A stretch of 62,185 bases of DNA from Rhizophagus sp. LPA8_4_AMF (taxonomy: Eukaryota; Glomeromycota; Glomeromycetes; Glomerales; Glomeraceae): assembly GCA_021464525.1 (NCBI GenBank), contig JADRCO010000054.1, forward strand, positions 1 through 62,185, in the 5' to 3' direction. Each line of letters starts with the position of its first letter. Within the stretch, counting starts at the first letter, position 1. Under the pieces are notes generated by a model. The model was not told the origin of the DNA and made no database searches. It worked only from the letters and a program-made list of their open reading frames with translations. Positions 37,026 through 49,702 of the stretch are shown piece by piece. The position numbers and the translations under genes were made by a program.

Positions 37026-39272
37026 GGAGTGATCATCAAACTTTTTTAACCTTTATCCTGATACACCAATTATAAAATACCGGATAAGTGGTTAACGACA
37101 GTTCGGTGGTATTTCAACCCCCCTACCCAATAACTATTATTTATGCAGACGTCCAAGATCATGTTCCATATAAAAAGCATAGTAAACAATAAGTATATTA
37201 CCTATAAAATCTAAATGACGTACTACTAAAACTGATTTCAAACAAACATCGGACATTAAAATTCGACATTCTTAATCGATTGAACTACTGGATTATTTAT
37301 TAATTGGATTACTGTAATAACCTGATGTAAATTTTCTATATTGGCTACATATTCTAATATATTAAAATTGGTAATGACAATTATTTGCATTAATAATTCT
37401 CATCTTTTATCGTTCGATTTGTATTATTAAGAGAGTAATTAAAGTTACAGCATTATAAATGATTTAATTCAATGTTATACATTTTAGAACGAACATGTAT
37501 TCGATGTGAAATGTCGGTTTATATGACTTTACATGATGATATTTTATAGATAACAAATTATAAATAATTCTTGATATTAAATTTCAAGCAAACAGATTTA
37601 TATAACATTATATAAGTTCTGGTACATAACAAATTATTTTAATAATTTTGATTATTAAAGAAAATAATATTTTTTAAGCATCATGAAAATTTTATGTATA
37701 TTAGAGAATTTTATTGGAAATAAGAAATTTTAGCTTTATAATGCACGCATCACGCATGATTTAAAAGTATTAAAACAATTGAAACAATTGAATTATTGAT
37801 TATATCATTTCCTTTTAAATCATTATTGGTTTGAAACATTTAAATTTCTCCTTTCGCCTGCAAGAACGACGCCATTTTTCCTTTCATTTTTGTCTTCCTT
37901 ATTTGACAAAATCTTTGAATAATGAATAAATAAATACTTTGTTAAAAATGTTTTGTAATGAGTATTGTAAATTTTGTCAATATTTAAAGACACTAATAAA
38001 AATATTTTATATAAATATAAATATACATATACAATATATATATATATATATATTTAATATAATTGAACTTATCTTGAATTCTTGATTCTTTGAAATTTTT
38101 TTGCTCTTCAAATACATTATTTTATATTACATATTGATTTTTGTTTTGAAACTCATTCTTGAATAAAAATATTCGATTATGTTGAAAAATAAGTATTTAA
38201 CTTAATTTAGCAAATAAATTCGGATAGCCCATTAAAATTAATTTCGGCATTTCGGATCTACTAATAAAGTAAGGAAATTCGGACCATCCTATGCTAGAAA
38301 AAGTATGGAAAATATCTTAAAAAAGATGTACCGATGAATGCACCAATGAGCATACAATTTCTCAAAGAAATTTTTTTTTTTTCGCACATTTTCTTTTTTT
38401 CGCACCTGGAAAACATTTCCACGTAAATTTTTTTTTTTCTCTAGAAAAATAAATTAATTAAACGAGTATTAAACTTATATCATCGTAAACATCATATTAT
38501 AAAATATATATATTGTAATATATTATACGCATATGTATATGTTTCTATATTATTATAGCGATTCCAAATTCTGAACATCTATAGTAATCCACGACTAATC
38601 AAATCTTTAGAAAAAAAATCCAAATCCCTTTTCTGAGTAAATCAGTTAAAATTGTTTGTTTGTTTATATTTTATAAATAATAATGTCGAAATAAACCTTT
38701 TTTTTAAACTGATTTTCTTGTGCATCATCAATTAAATCATCCTTTCATTTTATTTGATTTATTTATTATAATTTAATTTAAGCTTGACAATTGTCGTGAA
38801 AATTAATGTAATATTAATTTTAATACTTATAAAAGTACGGATTTACGGAATTTAATCACTGATTGAAATACCATTATTACGAAATTATATTATGTAATAT
38901 CTGATATAATACTAACGCGACTTTCATTATTTTCCTAAAATAATTGGTACCTAATGATTTTGATTACACGGGCTAAAAAATTTTTTCAGTCTAAATCTAT
39001 CGGCTAAACTTTACTCAAATAAGATCAACGGGCACATGTAAACGTCTCACTCGCTACTAACTTTGTAATATTCATTTTCAAAAAAAAAAAGGATCAACAT
39101 TCATCTTATAAATATAGGTACATTCGACTTTTTTTTTTCAATGTGTACGCATTTATTTTGAAATTTTTAACTTTTATATAAATAGGGGAATAGATTGTAC
39201 ATAATTTTAATCGTTTAGAAAGATATTCCAAATTTTTTATACAATTTACAAAATTTATTATAATTATTATCC

Positions 39273-41522
39273 ATGTTTCGACCAAAATCCACCTCGATTA
39301 TATCATCTTCAACAACAACAAATTCAAATTTTAAACCATTAAAAAAGAAATTTAGTTTATTTAGTTTTTCAAGTGAGAAGAATAATATAAAGAAAAAACA
39401 AAAAAGAGATGTTGAACAATCTATAACTATAGGTGAAACTTATCTTATAGTTCACTTATGCGTTAATGAATTAGTTAAAAGAGGTAACGTATCTTTTATG
39501 TGAGGATGAATAAAAAATAAAGTTCTTTATTAGAATTAATCACGAGAATATACCGTGAAATTAGGATTAACGGATCCCGATATCTTTGGCCCTGTGCAAA
39601 CTGGTAATGAAAATGATGAGGCCCGTTTCCTTATTAATTATCTATTAAGAGATAATCGTGTAGAATTTGAAGAAGAATTGAAATATCAAAACGTAAATAA
39701 TATTATCATTGGTATAAGAATGGCATTAAGAAATTGCACTTCTATCATAGTTTCCTACGAAAATTATGAGGATTTCGTTAAACACGAGATAGGTATTTTG
39801 ATTTTTTTTTTTTTTTTTTACCGTATATCACGTGATGATACCTCAAATTTACCATAGATTAAAACTTTCTTATCCTTTTCCCTATTAGAATGGCAATATG
39901 ATCCAAAAAATGGAACATTTAATCAATTCCTTTCGTATCTTCCATATAAAAATCAAGGAATTCTCGTGGAATTATTTGATTTATTCGCAATGATTATGGA
40001 GGTTTCTCACATAAATCACGTGCATCCAAGACGAATCCTAAGATCAATGTCACTTCACTTATTTAATGAATCACATTCAAAATATTATGAAAATTTTCAT
40101 ATAGCTTATCAAGATTGGTTAAAATATTCAAATGCATTAACTCATCTATTTCTGGCTTATATAAGGGAAAGATCTTATTCAACTAACTTACCTGATAGGT
40201 TAAATTTATTATTAAAAGATTATGTTGAATGTAGGGAAAAATGTATAAGAAATAGTGATACTAATGAATACGGAAATGAGATTATTTTTAAGGAACATAT
40301 TTTACCTGATATTACTATGGAGAATCTAGATGATGCTATTATATCAATGGAACAATTTGATATTAATCCTATCCCAAGATCAGGCATGTTAAAAAGAAAT
40401 GTTAAAAAAATTCATAAAACGATCAGCAAAAGAATCAGAAATTCTTTTTATGAAACATTTCCCGGAAAATTTACCTTAAAACGTAAAGAAAATATTAAAC
40501 CTTTCCTTCCGAATATAACTAAGATTGATGATCCAGAAACTGTCGAAATTAAATGGGATGAGTTACAAAGTAGAGGTTTATATATATTATCTGAAGAAGC
40601 TTTAAATTTATTATTTATCTATGATAATTTTAGATTTACTAATTTTGAAAATAGAAAGAAGAAACAAATAGAAAAAAATGAACGGTACATATCAGGACCA
40701 TTGGAATTCATAAATGATCCGATAAATAATGATGTTAAGAGTATTTATTCAATTTATTCATTTGATAATGAAAATATTAAATGTAATGATTTTATAAAGG
40801 AAGAATTTCGTGAATCAATAATCAGCAATTCGAACATATTCAGTCCAACTTCAACACTTAGCCCTTCTGATAATGGTCATAATTCAACAACTATTGAGTA
40901 TAATAAAATTATGACTTCAAATGAGTTAGGAGAACGAAAAAAAGTTCGTACTTGTTATAAACTTTCATGTTTCAAATGTCATGAAACAAATTATTCAAGT
41001 TGGGGCGATTGGGATTGGGATGATTGGCAAAATATAGAAAAAACTAATTATCTATCCCATGATGATTTAACAAAATCTCAACAATATTATTTAGAACGAC
41101 CTTCTACCCCAATTGATCAATATTTTAATGACGATCAATTATATGAAAAATTTCAACAAAATGATGAACAATATCAATATCAAGATGATGATGATGATGA
41201 AAAAGCATCGCAATCATGGCGATCTGAGCAGTCAGTATTTGAGCGATATTCTGTCATACGTGGTAAAGAATTTCCTTATCCACTTACTCCAACGAGATCT
41301 AGTCGACAATCTCCAATTCCAGGAAGTAGAGATTCTTTATTTAACAGACAAATTCGAGTTGCTAGTCAAATTCCTACTTCAATAAATACAGATAAAATTG
41401 AAGAAATTGTCGAAATTATTATTCAACATAATCTTAACAACAATTTGCAACAGATCACAGAGTCTGAAACTATCATTCCATATTCATCTCAGCAATCAAA
41501 ACAACAATTTCAAATAGAATGA
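39273..41522 (+). CDS. Msb1/Mug8-domain protein (RhoGAP-like fold)
   Basis: Three exons (39273-39483, 39565-39792, 39889-41522) give 690 aa. The introns are GTAACG...TTAG and GTATTT...TTAG, both splitting a codon G|xx. The acceptor at 39564 was chosen because it yields LVKRGLTDPDIF, a RhoGAP-like phrase, and avoids the stop at 39537. Residues about 45-330 match the fungal Msb1/Mug8 (DUF1708) domain: ITIGETYLIVHLCVNELVKRG, then a helical region ending ILVELFDLFAMIMEVSHI and YQDWLKYSNALTHLFLAYIRER. In yeasts such proteins act in polarity and morphogenesis alongside Rho/Cdc42 signalling. The C-terminal half (about 330-690) is low-complexity, with an acidic DDDDDE run and Q/N-rich tail, likely disordered. 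The N-terminus is Ser/Thr-rich and basic. Intact. Confidence 0.75.
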
Positions 41523-42648
41523 CGTTCGATCAATATCATACCGCAAAATGATCTTTCTGATTTAACTGATTATGAACTACGAATGAATTAAGTGTTCAAG
41601 TAGGAAGAATGTATGGGAGACACTAAAAACAACAAATAAGACACATTTATAAGTTACTTACTCGTGACGCTGTAATTTAATTCATTCGTTTAGCGCGAAT
41701 TTTCAACGTGAAATTGACACCGAACTGGTAACGCTAAATTAAATTGCAATTCCTTATATCATTAAATTTTCTAACCAAATATGAGTTTTCAATTACCGTT
41801 TATTTATATGATAAAAAAATTTTTCCATTACACTTACTTATATATATTGTACTTTATTATACTTTGTATTTAAATTATTACTAAATATTAAAATCCTTTA
41901 TCGGTTCATAGCTTTATAATATTTATATTATATCACTTAATGAGATTGTGAATTACAATATAGTGTTATATTACATAAATTACAATTAACGAAAAATCGA
42001 GTTTACGCATTTATTTTTGAGATTCCATAATTGAAGCCGAAATCTAAAGATAAATACTGCACGTAACAATACGCAACAAATAAATAATAAATATCAGCAG
42101 AATTCGAAAGTCAACTTTATTAATTTGAAATTCTAATTTTAAGTTAAAAAATACCGTAACACTTTTTGCTAAAGGGAGGTTCATTATGTTTTACTAATGT
42201 CCATTGTGTATGCCTAAAAAAGGAGATCGTCCAGATTCCAGAAATCATTATCCGTTTCATATATGGTAGTATTATTGTTTTACTTTTGGTCCGGAAAAAT
42301 TTGATCCGTTTCTTATTTAATTTTACTTTATCGACATAAAATTATAATTTACTATATAATTATAATTTTTTACAGTTATTAACGATTTTAATAGAATTAA
42401 ATCTGACGACATATTATGAACCTTACGACATTTGAATTTCACATATTAATCATTATGAGCTAATTCATATGATTTGCCTAATATAACCTAATTGAATAAT
42501 TACAAATCCATAAAGTTATGTAATCAAATGTTTCAGATATTATAGGGAATTTTAATGAACATCACAATTCAATTTGCCATAAATAAGGTAATCGAAACGC
42601 CCCCCACAAAAGATACTTTTTCTCTTTTTATTAACCAAAAAAAAAAAA
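41523..42648. other. Intergenic AT-rich spacer
   Basis: Nothing recognised. A short poly-A tract directly precedes the start codon of the next gene. Confidence 0.5.
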
Positions 42649-44175
42649 ATGATTGAAGAACGAAAGGAACTTTCATCTTTACCAACAGAAAGTTTATGTG
42701 AAATTTTTCATTATTTAGAAGAGGATTTTCGCACGTTATATTCATGTCTTCAAGTGAATAGATTTTGGTGTAAACAATTAGTTACAATTCTTTGGCAAAA
42801 TCCCATGCCAAATACTTATACATCCATAAATTTGGGTGTATTCATTAATTTATTTGAGAAAGAAGTAAAATTGGAATTGGAACAAAATCATGAAATTAAT
42901 GTTAAAGAGTTACCTAAACCTTTATTTAACTATGAAAAATATTTAAAAATTTTAAATTTAAGGGGAATTAGACATGCGGTATTTTATTGGTTAAAAAATT
43001 ATCGACTTTCTAAAAATCCATTCTTTGATGATTGTATTAATTTTAATCAAAATACAACAATTGATATTATTGAAAAATCTTTAATGAAATTAATATTAAA
43101 AAATTCTTTTAAGATTGATCATTTGATATTGGATTTATCTCGTAGATATGGGGATATATTGGAAGTTGAAATTTTTACCAATGAAGAATATTCTGGTATT
43201 AGAAATATTACAAAATTTTCTTTTGTTAATAATACTTCAGAAATATGTTATAATAATATTAAAAATCTTTTACAAGTTTTACCAACATTATGTACCAAGA
43301 TTGATGTATTCAAATTTTATAATTTAATTTATTTACATGATGAATATGAATCAAGATTGGTTAACTTCATTAAAAATCAAAATCAATTAACTTCATTTGA
43401 TTTATCAAAAGGTTATATTAATATTTCAAGAATGATTATGGCTTTAAAATATCAAGCAACTAGTTTAAAAAGATTAACTTTTAACAAAATTAGTTTTATT
43501 GATTTTTCTTATTTCTCATTTGATCATTTGATTAATTTAGAATATCTTGAAATTGAAGGTACTTATCCTATTGAATTTATTTTATTCCCTTTAAGTAAGG
43601 CTAATTTAAAACTTAAATCTTTTATGGCCAAATTTATTGAAATTGATTATAATCTTAAAGAATCTATTTTAAAATCTTCAAAAGATACTTTGGAAGAATT
43701 ATATTTAGAAATTTATATTCCTAGGATTAATGGAAAATCTCCACTTTGTGATATATGTCCAAATTTATCTCATTTAACAATTTCATTATGTATTTTTGAT
43801 AAGATTCATGATCATATTATAATCTTTCTAAATTATATTAATAATTTAAAAAATTTATCTCACCTTTTAATTGAATTTTCTTGTACTTCAAATAATGAAA
43901 TTTTAGATAAATTTAATGAGGTTAATTTACCTTGTTTAAAATATTTTTCTTTTAAATTTAATGATTATTCATTTATTTCACTTAAAAGATGGGTAAAATA
44001 TTTTTTTTATAATATTTATTTTAATAAGATAATTTTTTATTTTAAAGATTGTTATTTAAATATTGAACAAATGAATCTTTTAAATAATTTTTATATTAAA
44101 AATAAGAAAAATAATTTTTCATTAGTTTGTTCTGATAATTTTAAATTTGTAGCTATTAAAAATCCGGAATTTTAA
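42649..44175 (+). CDS. F-box protein with leucine-rich C-terminal region
   Basis: A single exon of 508 aa. Residues about 9-55 (LSSLPTESLCEIFHYL, then CLQVNRFWCKQLVTILWQNP) are a typical F-box, expected to bind Skp1 in an SCF ubiquitin ligase. Residues 180-500 contain irregular leucine-rich repeats (LISLEYLEIEG-type segments such as LINLEYLEIEG, LEELYLEIYI, LPCLKYFSFKF) that would choose the substrate. The protein is Asn/Lys/Ile-rich, as AT-rich DNA dictates. F-box families are greatly expanded in Glomeromycotina, so a specific substrate cannot be guessed. It is convergent with the F-box gene at 45054-46628 but not a close copy of it. Confidence 0.85.
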   Translation: MIEERKELSSLPTESLCEIFHYLEEDFRTLYSCLQVNRFWCKQLVTILWQNPMPNTYTSINLGVFINLFEKEVKLELEQNHEINVKELPKPLFNYEKYLKILNLRGIRHAVFYWLKNYRLSKNPFFDDCINFNQNTTIDIIEKSLMKLILKNSFKIDHLILDLSRRYGDILEVEIFTNEEYSGIRNITKFSFVNNTSEICYNNIKNLLQVLPTLCTKIDVFKFYNLIYLHDEYESRLVNFIKNQNQLTSFDLSKGYINISRMIMALKYQATSLKRLTFNKISFIDFSYFSFDHLINLEYLEIEGTYPIEFILFPLSKANLKLKSFMAKFIEIDYNLKESILKSSKDTLEELYLEIYIPRINGKSPLCDICPNLSHLTISLCIFDKIHDHIIIFLNYINNLKNLSHLLIEFSCTSNNEILDKFNEVNLPCLKYFSFKFNDYSFISLKRWVKYFFYNIYFNKIIFYFKDCYLNIEQMNLLNNFYIKNKKNNFSLVCSDNFKFVAIKNPEF

Positions 44176-45053
44176 AATTACTGTATTGGAATGGATTGGG
44201 ATGGGGATTGGAATTGTAATTGGGGATAAATAGGGAGATACTTTTTTATTTATTGAAGTTATTACTTACTAAGATTATTTGATATTTAAGAACCTGAATA
44301 TTTATGTTCAGTTTGTATTCATAAATTTCATTTTTTTTTTTTTTTTGAAAATAAAATGCTTTTTTTACATAAATATTATGGTAACGACAAATAAATATGT
44401 ATAATATGTATATATGTGAATCTTTTGTTAAATATCTTAGACATCGACATTATTCAAAAATTTTCAATTCTCAATTCCAGCAGATCTCGGCCCACTTCTG
44501 GTAAATTATTAAATTCACAACGAGGGAAAAAAAAACACAAAACAAATGATATATGATTTTAACGAAATTCTTTTTTATTTATGTTAAATTTTTTTTTTCT
44601 TGCATTATGCATAAAACCTGTAGAACAAATAATCTATATATAAACTTTTAAAATTCTATTCTTTTAGAATCAATCCTTTTTAAAAAAATCCCTTCTTTAC
44701 GTAACCTTTTTAAATATATTTTAAAGCACATTTCTCATTTTTTTTAAAAAAAAACAATTTCTCCCAAAAATCCAACTTCTATATATTCTTCTTTTTTAAA
44801 TTTTCTTTCTTTCAAAAAATCAAAATTTCTAAAGATTCTTTTTTGAATTATTTGTTAATATATATCTAAAAAAAAAAGAAAAAAAAACTTACATAAAAAA
44901 AGAGATCTCATAAAATTCTTCCATAATTTTCCAGATCAATTATATCATTTATATCATTTAAATATTGTTCATTATAGCTAAATTATTTACAACAGAAGAA
45001 CTATAAAAATTATGTTAATATAAATAAATAATTATTTATATTTATTAAAAAAC
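44176..45053. other. Spacer between convergent F-box genes
   Basis: AT-rich with many T-runs (44331-44346, 44588-44598). No gene recognised. Confidence 0.5.
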
Positions 45054-46628
45054 TTACTTGTTTAACATATATATAGAATCATCAAACCATGCTCTAATGA
45101 CTTCACAAGAATCAATACTTTCTATACGAAAATAAGGAATAACTTGTAATGCTTCATCAATAACATCATCACTTAAATTCGTACTTCTATCATTATCCAA
45201 AGCCACATATTTTAATTGTGAATTTCTCTGAGCATATCCTATAATAACTTTAATATGATCATCACATATATTAGGACACCATGATAATGTTAAAGATTCA
45301 AGATTAGCTGTTAAATTTAATAAAAATTGTTCAAAAGATTCAGCTGAAGTATCAACACAAATTTCAAGATGTCGTAAAGTAGGAGTCAAAATCTTTCCAA
45401 GTTGTGAAAGTTGATTAGAATTAAGTATTAATCCATCTTCACTATCAATTGATAAACATTCTAATCTATTAAAAGATTCTAAAGCACGAAAAGCCGCGTC
45501 CAATTCTGCATCTATGTTAGCCCAAAATGCGAAACATGTAACATTCTTACAATTCATCAATATTTCCATAAACATTGTTAAATCTTCTTGTGGTGTCATA
45601 CATGGTAAGAAAACTTTTGATAAATTCTTTTGACTATTTTTTACGATCGTTGTTACCTTTTCTACATCTAAATATACCACTCCAACAAATGATAGAATTT
45701 CCAAGGTTGGAAAAGTTACATTACACCAAGAAGTCGCTTGATCTTCAGGAAAATCACAATTATGAAATTCTAAATTTTTTAAATTTTGACAAATTCCCAA
45801 ATAATCAAAGAGGTTATAAAAAGAAAAATTACATTCAGAAAATCTAATGGTATGAAGGGTCTTATATTGAGTGGATAAAGCTGATATGATCTCTATTGGA
45901 ACTCCAAGCCATTCACATCTTGGTCCGTATAATCGAAAATCTTTTAAAGAATTTTGAAGTTTTATCAAATGTGATAAAGAATCAAGTTGTACACCAGAAA
46001 TTAAAGGACCTATCCATATCTCTTCTAAAGTATCACAATTTATTCGTGTTAAATATGATAAAATATGATTATCATATTTAATTTCAATTTGTAAAGATCG
46101 TAAAAATTTTGGATATTTAGGTGAATATTCTATGTGATGTCCACGTAAACTTTGAAAATTTTCTAAAGAACAATGAATAATATTTTGTACTGATGTAAAA
46201 TTTTTAATAAGTAATGAATATAAATGACAAACCAATTCAACTTTATTAAAATCAAAGAATAAACCTTCTAATTCACTTTCAAATTGATTTTCCATCCCGT
46301 TAACCCAATCTTTAATACTTATTGTTAAAAATTTAGTTCTTAAATATTTCAAATATATTGAATATTTAAAGAATGGTCGAGATAAATTCTTGATATATTT
46401 AGTTAATCTCACTTCACTTTCCAATTGATCAAAGACGTTAGCTATATAAGTATGAATAAGTTTCACGGAAGGTTTATTTAATAATAAAAAAGGTCGTCTC
46501 CATAATATAGGTATTGCTGTAATACACCATGAACGATTAACAAGGATACATGAATGTAATGTTATTTTGTCGTCGTGTAAATTTTCAAATATTTCTTCAA
46601 AAATTTCTAGAGGTAAAAATGAGGACAT
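45054..46628 (-). CDS. F-box protein with leucine-rich repeats
   Basis: A single exon of 524 aa starting MSSFLPLEIFEEIFENL. The F-box covers about residues 4-48 and ends in the common RSWCITAIPILWRRPF phrase. The C-terminal two thirds hold leucine-rich repeats, the clearest being CQNLKNLEFHNCDFPED, ANLESLTLSWCPNICDDHIKVII and SQLKYVALDNDRS. These are of the cysteine-containing LRR type seen in FBXL/AMN1 proteins. It likely acts as substrate receptor of an SCF ubiquitin ligase. Better conserved in composition than the F-box gene at 42649. No intron is needed and no break is seen. Confidence 0.87.
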   Translation of the reverse strand: MSSFLPLEIFEEIFENLHDDKITLHSCILVNRSWCITAIPILWRRPFLLLNKPSVKLIHTYIANVFDQLESEVRLTKYIKNLSRPFFKYSIYLKYLRTKFLTISIKDWVNGMENQFESELEGLFFDFNKVELVCHLYSLLIKNFTSVQNIIHCSLENFQSLRGHHIEYSPKYPKFLRSLQIEIKYDNHILSYLTRINCDTLEEIWIGPLISGVQLDSLSHLIKLQNSLKDFRLYGPRCEWLGVPIEIISALSTQYKTLHTIRFSECNFSFYNLFDYLGICQNLKNLEFHNCDFPEDQATSWCNVTFPTLEILSFVGVVYLDVEKVTTIVKNSQKNLSKVFLPCMTPQEDLTMFMEILMNCKNVTCFAFWANIDAELDAAFRALESFNRLECLSIDSEDGLILNSNQLSQLGKILTPTLRHLEICVDTSAESFEQFLLNLTANLESLTLSWCPNICDDHIKVIIGYAQRNSQLKYVALDNDRSTNLSDDVIDEALQVIPYFRIESIDSCEVIRAWFDDSIYMLNK

Positions 46629-47958
46629 CTCTCTCTATATATATAAAAATTTTTTTAAAAGTTATATTTGATTAAACCTTTTATTACATATAAATTTTTT
46701 ATTTTTTTTTTTTAAAAAAAAAAAATTTTTGGAAAGAAAATTGAATTAAGAAAATTTCTGCACAGAATGCTAAAAGGAAAATCTTTTTCTTGTTACCACA
46801 TTTACGAAATCTAAACTAAAAAAATTCGTGTAACCGGGATGGTAATAGCCGATACAGGAAAAATACCAACCGATCTTCCGAATTCATTGATGATATAAAC
46901 GGCTATATCCGCAGAACAAATTCAGATAGCGCCACAGGAATTAAAAGAATTTACACCAAAACAACTCAAATTTTCTAGAAATAACGCTTCCGAAAAAGAT
47001 GAAATTATCATGGATATAAACAGGAATAACAGAAGACGTAACATCATTATTCTCACGAAAAATCATCATCTTGAAAAAAGTGCATCGTTTTTTTAAAATA
47101 TCAATTATTAATTTGACCGTCATAAAATTTTCTGAAAACGATTAATTTGATTGAACAACTCACCATGATCATCTCCAGTAATTACAAATGAGCTAAATAA
47201 TTTATGGTTATTAAATTAAAATGATATACTAACTATTCGCAACTTCCTCATGTAATCATATAATAAACATTAAGTAAACATATATACCATTTACAGGAAG
47301 CGACTATATGATGTATTATTATGTAGACCAGATATTGAATGCTAAGCGCGCAACTTGTTTATAAGGCAATTTTTTTTTGATGGGTTCTATAATCCATATT
47401 TGATAGGATCAGCAGCTACCATCTTTTATTATATCCGTTGTATCCTGGATCATTGTTTTTCCGGCCAAAGGGATGTACTTTAAAATATTACCAATATTAC
47501 AGAAAAGAGTATACGAGTGATTTGAGATGAATCTCGATAAAAGTTGAATATCGACGCAGCCTCTTTAAATTTTAGAAAAAACTGTAATAATAAATAGAAA
47601 TCAAAATCACAAAGATGTTCAATTAGCGAATTTTTAGATATGAAAAGGTAAATGTCTTAAATAATTTACAGTTTATGATCGGGTTTGCTTAATTAATCCG
47701 GATTTTGTTTTCATGAAATAGCTCCTAAGTCGGATTATTAAAAGCAAAGGTTCTAGGAATGTCTGAGTAATCACATGGGATTTGCAGATTAGTACACATT
47801 ATTAATATTATTACTAATGCATTCTTGACGATCTTTCTCATGAATTCCTATGAATTCGAAACCGCCACAAAACATATGAACAGATGAGTATAAAAGTAGA
47901 CCTTTTCGCTACAATTCTACTACTTTAAGTTCTCTACATTTTTATTAAAAAACCAATA
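46629..47958. other. Intergenic region and left edge of a tandem duplication
   Basis: No clear gene. A stretch at 46860-47090 has a more even composition and could be a decayed coding fragment, but it lacks a recognisable domain. The duplicated segment begins near 47116. 47890-47958 is the presumed promoter and leader of the FMN reductase gene and is copied at about 50715-50807. Confidence 0.45.
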
Positions 47959-48845
47959 ATGTCTGTGTTTAAAATTGCAGGAATATGCGGATCACTTCGT
48001 AAAGATAGCTTTAATAAAAAATTACTTCTTCGTACACAACAATTATGTTCTGAACATATCAAAGGAGCTACTATCGAAATCATCGATTGGAGTCAAGTGC
48101 CCATTTATAATCAGGTACTCAGTGCTTTACATCTTAAAAAAAAAAACTCCGAATTAACATTATTACTTTAAATATAAGGATCTCGAATCTAATCCTCCAC
48201 AATCAGTACTTGATTTCAAAAATTCTCTCGCTGACCATGATGCAATCATATTTTCTATACCAGGTAAACATAATAACAGTTTTAAATCTTTATAAATTTT
48301 TTTTATTGACAAAAATTTTTTACTTTTATCCTAATTTTAGAATATAATTACAGTATTCCGGGTAAATAAAATTAAAGAAATTCTTAGTAAATAATAAATA
48401 AAAGTTATTTTATGTATATATTTTACTTTTATTAGGTCCATTGAAAAATGCAATAGATTGGGCAAGTAGGCCCGTTGGCGATCGTGATCGTGGGCAAGTA
48501 TTTGCGGGTAAGGCCGCAGCAATAATAGGTTCTGGTCCAGGTTCCGGTCCAGGTTCTTCTGGTTCTGGACGCGCTCAATTTGTTTTAAGAAAGTCTTTAG
48601 TTTTCTTGGATATGGTTCCAGTTAATAAGTAATTAACTTTTTTTTCATTATGTGTATGTATATTTAATATATTAAATTTTTATTAAAATTATTTATTTAT
48701 TAGACCTTCGATTACGATTACTGACGCCGGCCATGCTTTTAATGAAGATGGTAGTTTAATTAATAAGCATTTTGAAAATAATATTATTAAATTATTGCAA
48801 AATCTCGTTAAATTAGGTAAACAATTAAAAATTGACCCAGAATAA
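47959..48845 (+). CDS. NADPH-dependent FMN reductase (flavodoxin-like)
   Basis: Five exons (47959-48114, 48179-48263, 48341-48361, 48436-48628, 48704-48845) join in phase to 198 aa, the usual size of this family. It is expected to reduce flavin or quinones with NAD(P)H in the cytosol. GICGSLRKDSFNKKLL is the N-terminal phosphate-binding loop that holds FMN. PEYNYSIPGPLKNAIDWAS (from residue 80) is the family signature; most of it is encoded by the 21-nt third exon. A Gly/Ser/Pro insertion (GSGPGSGPGSSGSG) at about residue 123 comes from a short DNA repeat (GGTTC(T/C)GGTCCA) and extends the loop before RAQFVLR. The C-terminal part (DAGHAFNEDGSL) is typical. This copy is intact; a decayed copy lies at 50808-51658. 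Confidence 0.88.
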
Positions 48846-49317
48846 TATAATAGCAAAAGTTCCAAAAATTACTGCTAAACATCCAAAGCTTGGTTTTCTT
48901 GTGTAAAATCCCATTTCCCATTTCCCATAAAGGCTAATTATATTACGTACAAGATACGCAGTACAGTTAAATTATCAAATTTTGGCCGGAAAATAATTTC
49001 CTTAATTTTAAAATAATTAGTTCTTTAGTTCTTTATTTTGAAATTTGAAAGAATCTATTTACTGAGGAAATTGATAGAATTTCGTGGTTATTTTTTTTTA
49101 TCGTTAATCAATTTTTTTTAATTTCATTATGTAATTAGCATTATAAAACTTTGTCTTTTAGGAACAAAAAATAAAAGATGGATTTTTCATTGTTTCATTG
49201 GGGTAACCTACATAATCTACATATTTTAATTAAATGTTTTACAAAATAATTTTATGAATTTTTTGACATTTGAGATTTCAGCGTACTAGATTAAAATAAA
49301 ATACATAAAAAAATTAA
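48846..49317. other. Spacer inside duplication copy A
   Basis: AT-rich 3' flank of the FMN reductase gene, matching 51659-52013 in copy B. No gene seen. Confidence 0.5.
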
Positions 49318-49663
49318 TTGGTATGTATCTGCCATTTTTTCTCGCTCTTTATTTGTGTCACCCTCATTATCTAATTCGACATGCACATCATTATCTAATA
49401 TAGGATTTTCATTTAATTCTACTGAATATCCCCATCATTTAATTCTTTCCATTATCTCTTGATTGTTTCGTCGAAAGCATTTTTTCTGACTTTCTTTTTC
49501 TTTCAATCTTTTGATGATTTCGGTGAAATAATTCTAAACATCCTCTCATAGATTCCAATGACTCATATATTGTTAATTCTTGTGTTATTAAATTTGATAT
49601 ATGAGTAGGAAGTGGATGGAATTTTTTGAAAATAATAAAAGTAGGGAATGTATATATTAACAA

Positions 49664-49702
<39 letters not shown>

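Larger units (their letters stand above)
33887..39272. other. Long gene-free region with repeats
   Basis: 33887-35600 shows no supported gene. A 66-bp tandem repeat lies at 35709-35890 and palindromic elements at 36880-37025. A segment near 36711-36820 resembles, inverted, one at 30670-30780. 37500-39270 is AT-rich and includes a TA microsatellite near 38030-38050. No RNA gene was recognised. Confidence 0.5.

Noticed and set aside
39484-39546. Alternative acceptors (after TTATTAG at 39533 or CACGAG at 39546) for the first intron of the Msb1/Mug8 gene
   Set aside because: TTATTAG gives an immediate stop or wrong frame. CACGAG keeps the frame but has a poor acceptor and inserts residues into the conserved KRGLTDP phrase.
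46860-47123. Possible coding fragment left of the duplication
   Set aside because: Composition is suggestive, but no start, splice signals or domain could be found on either strand.
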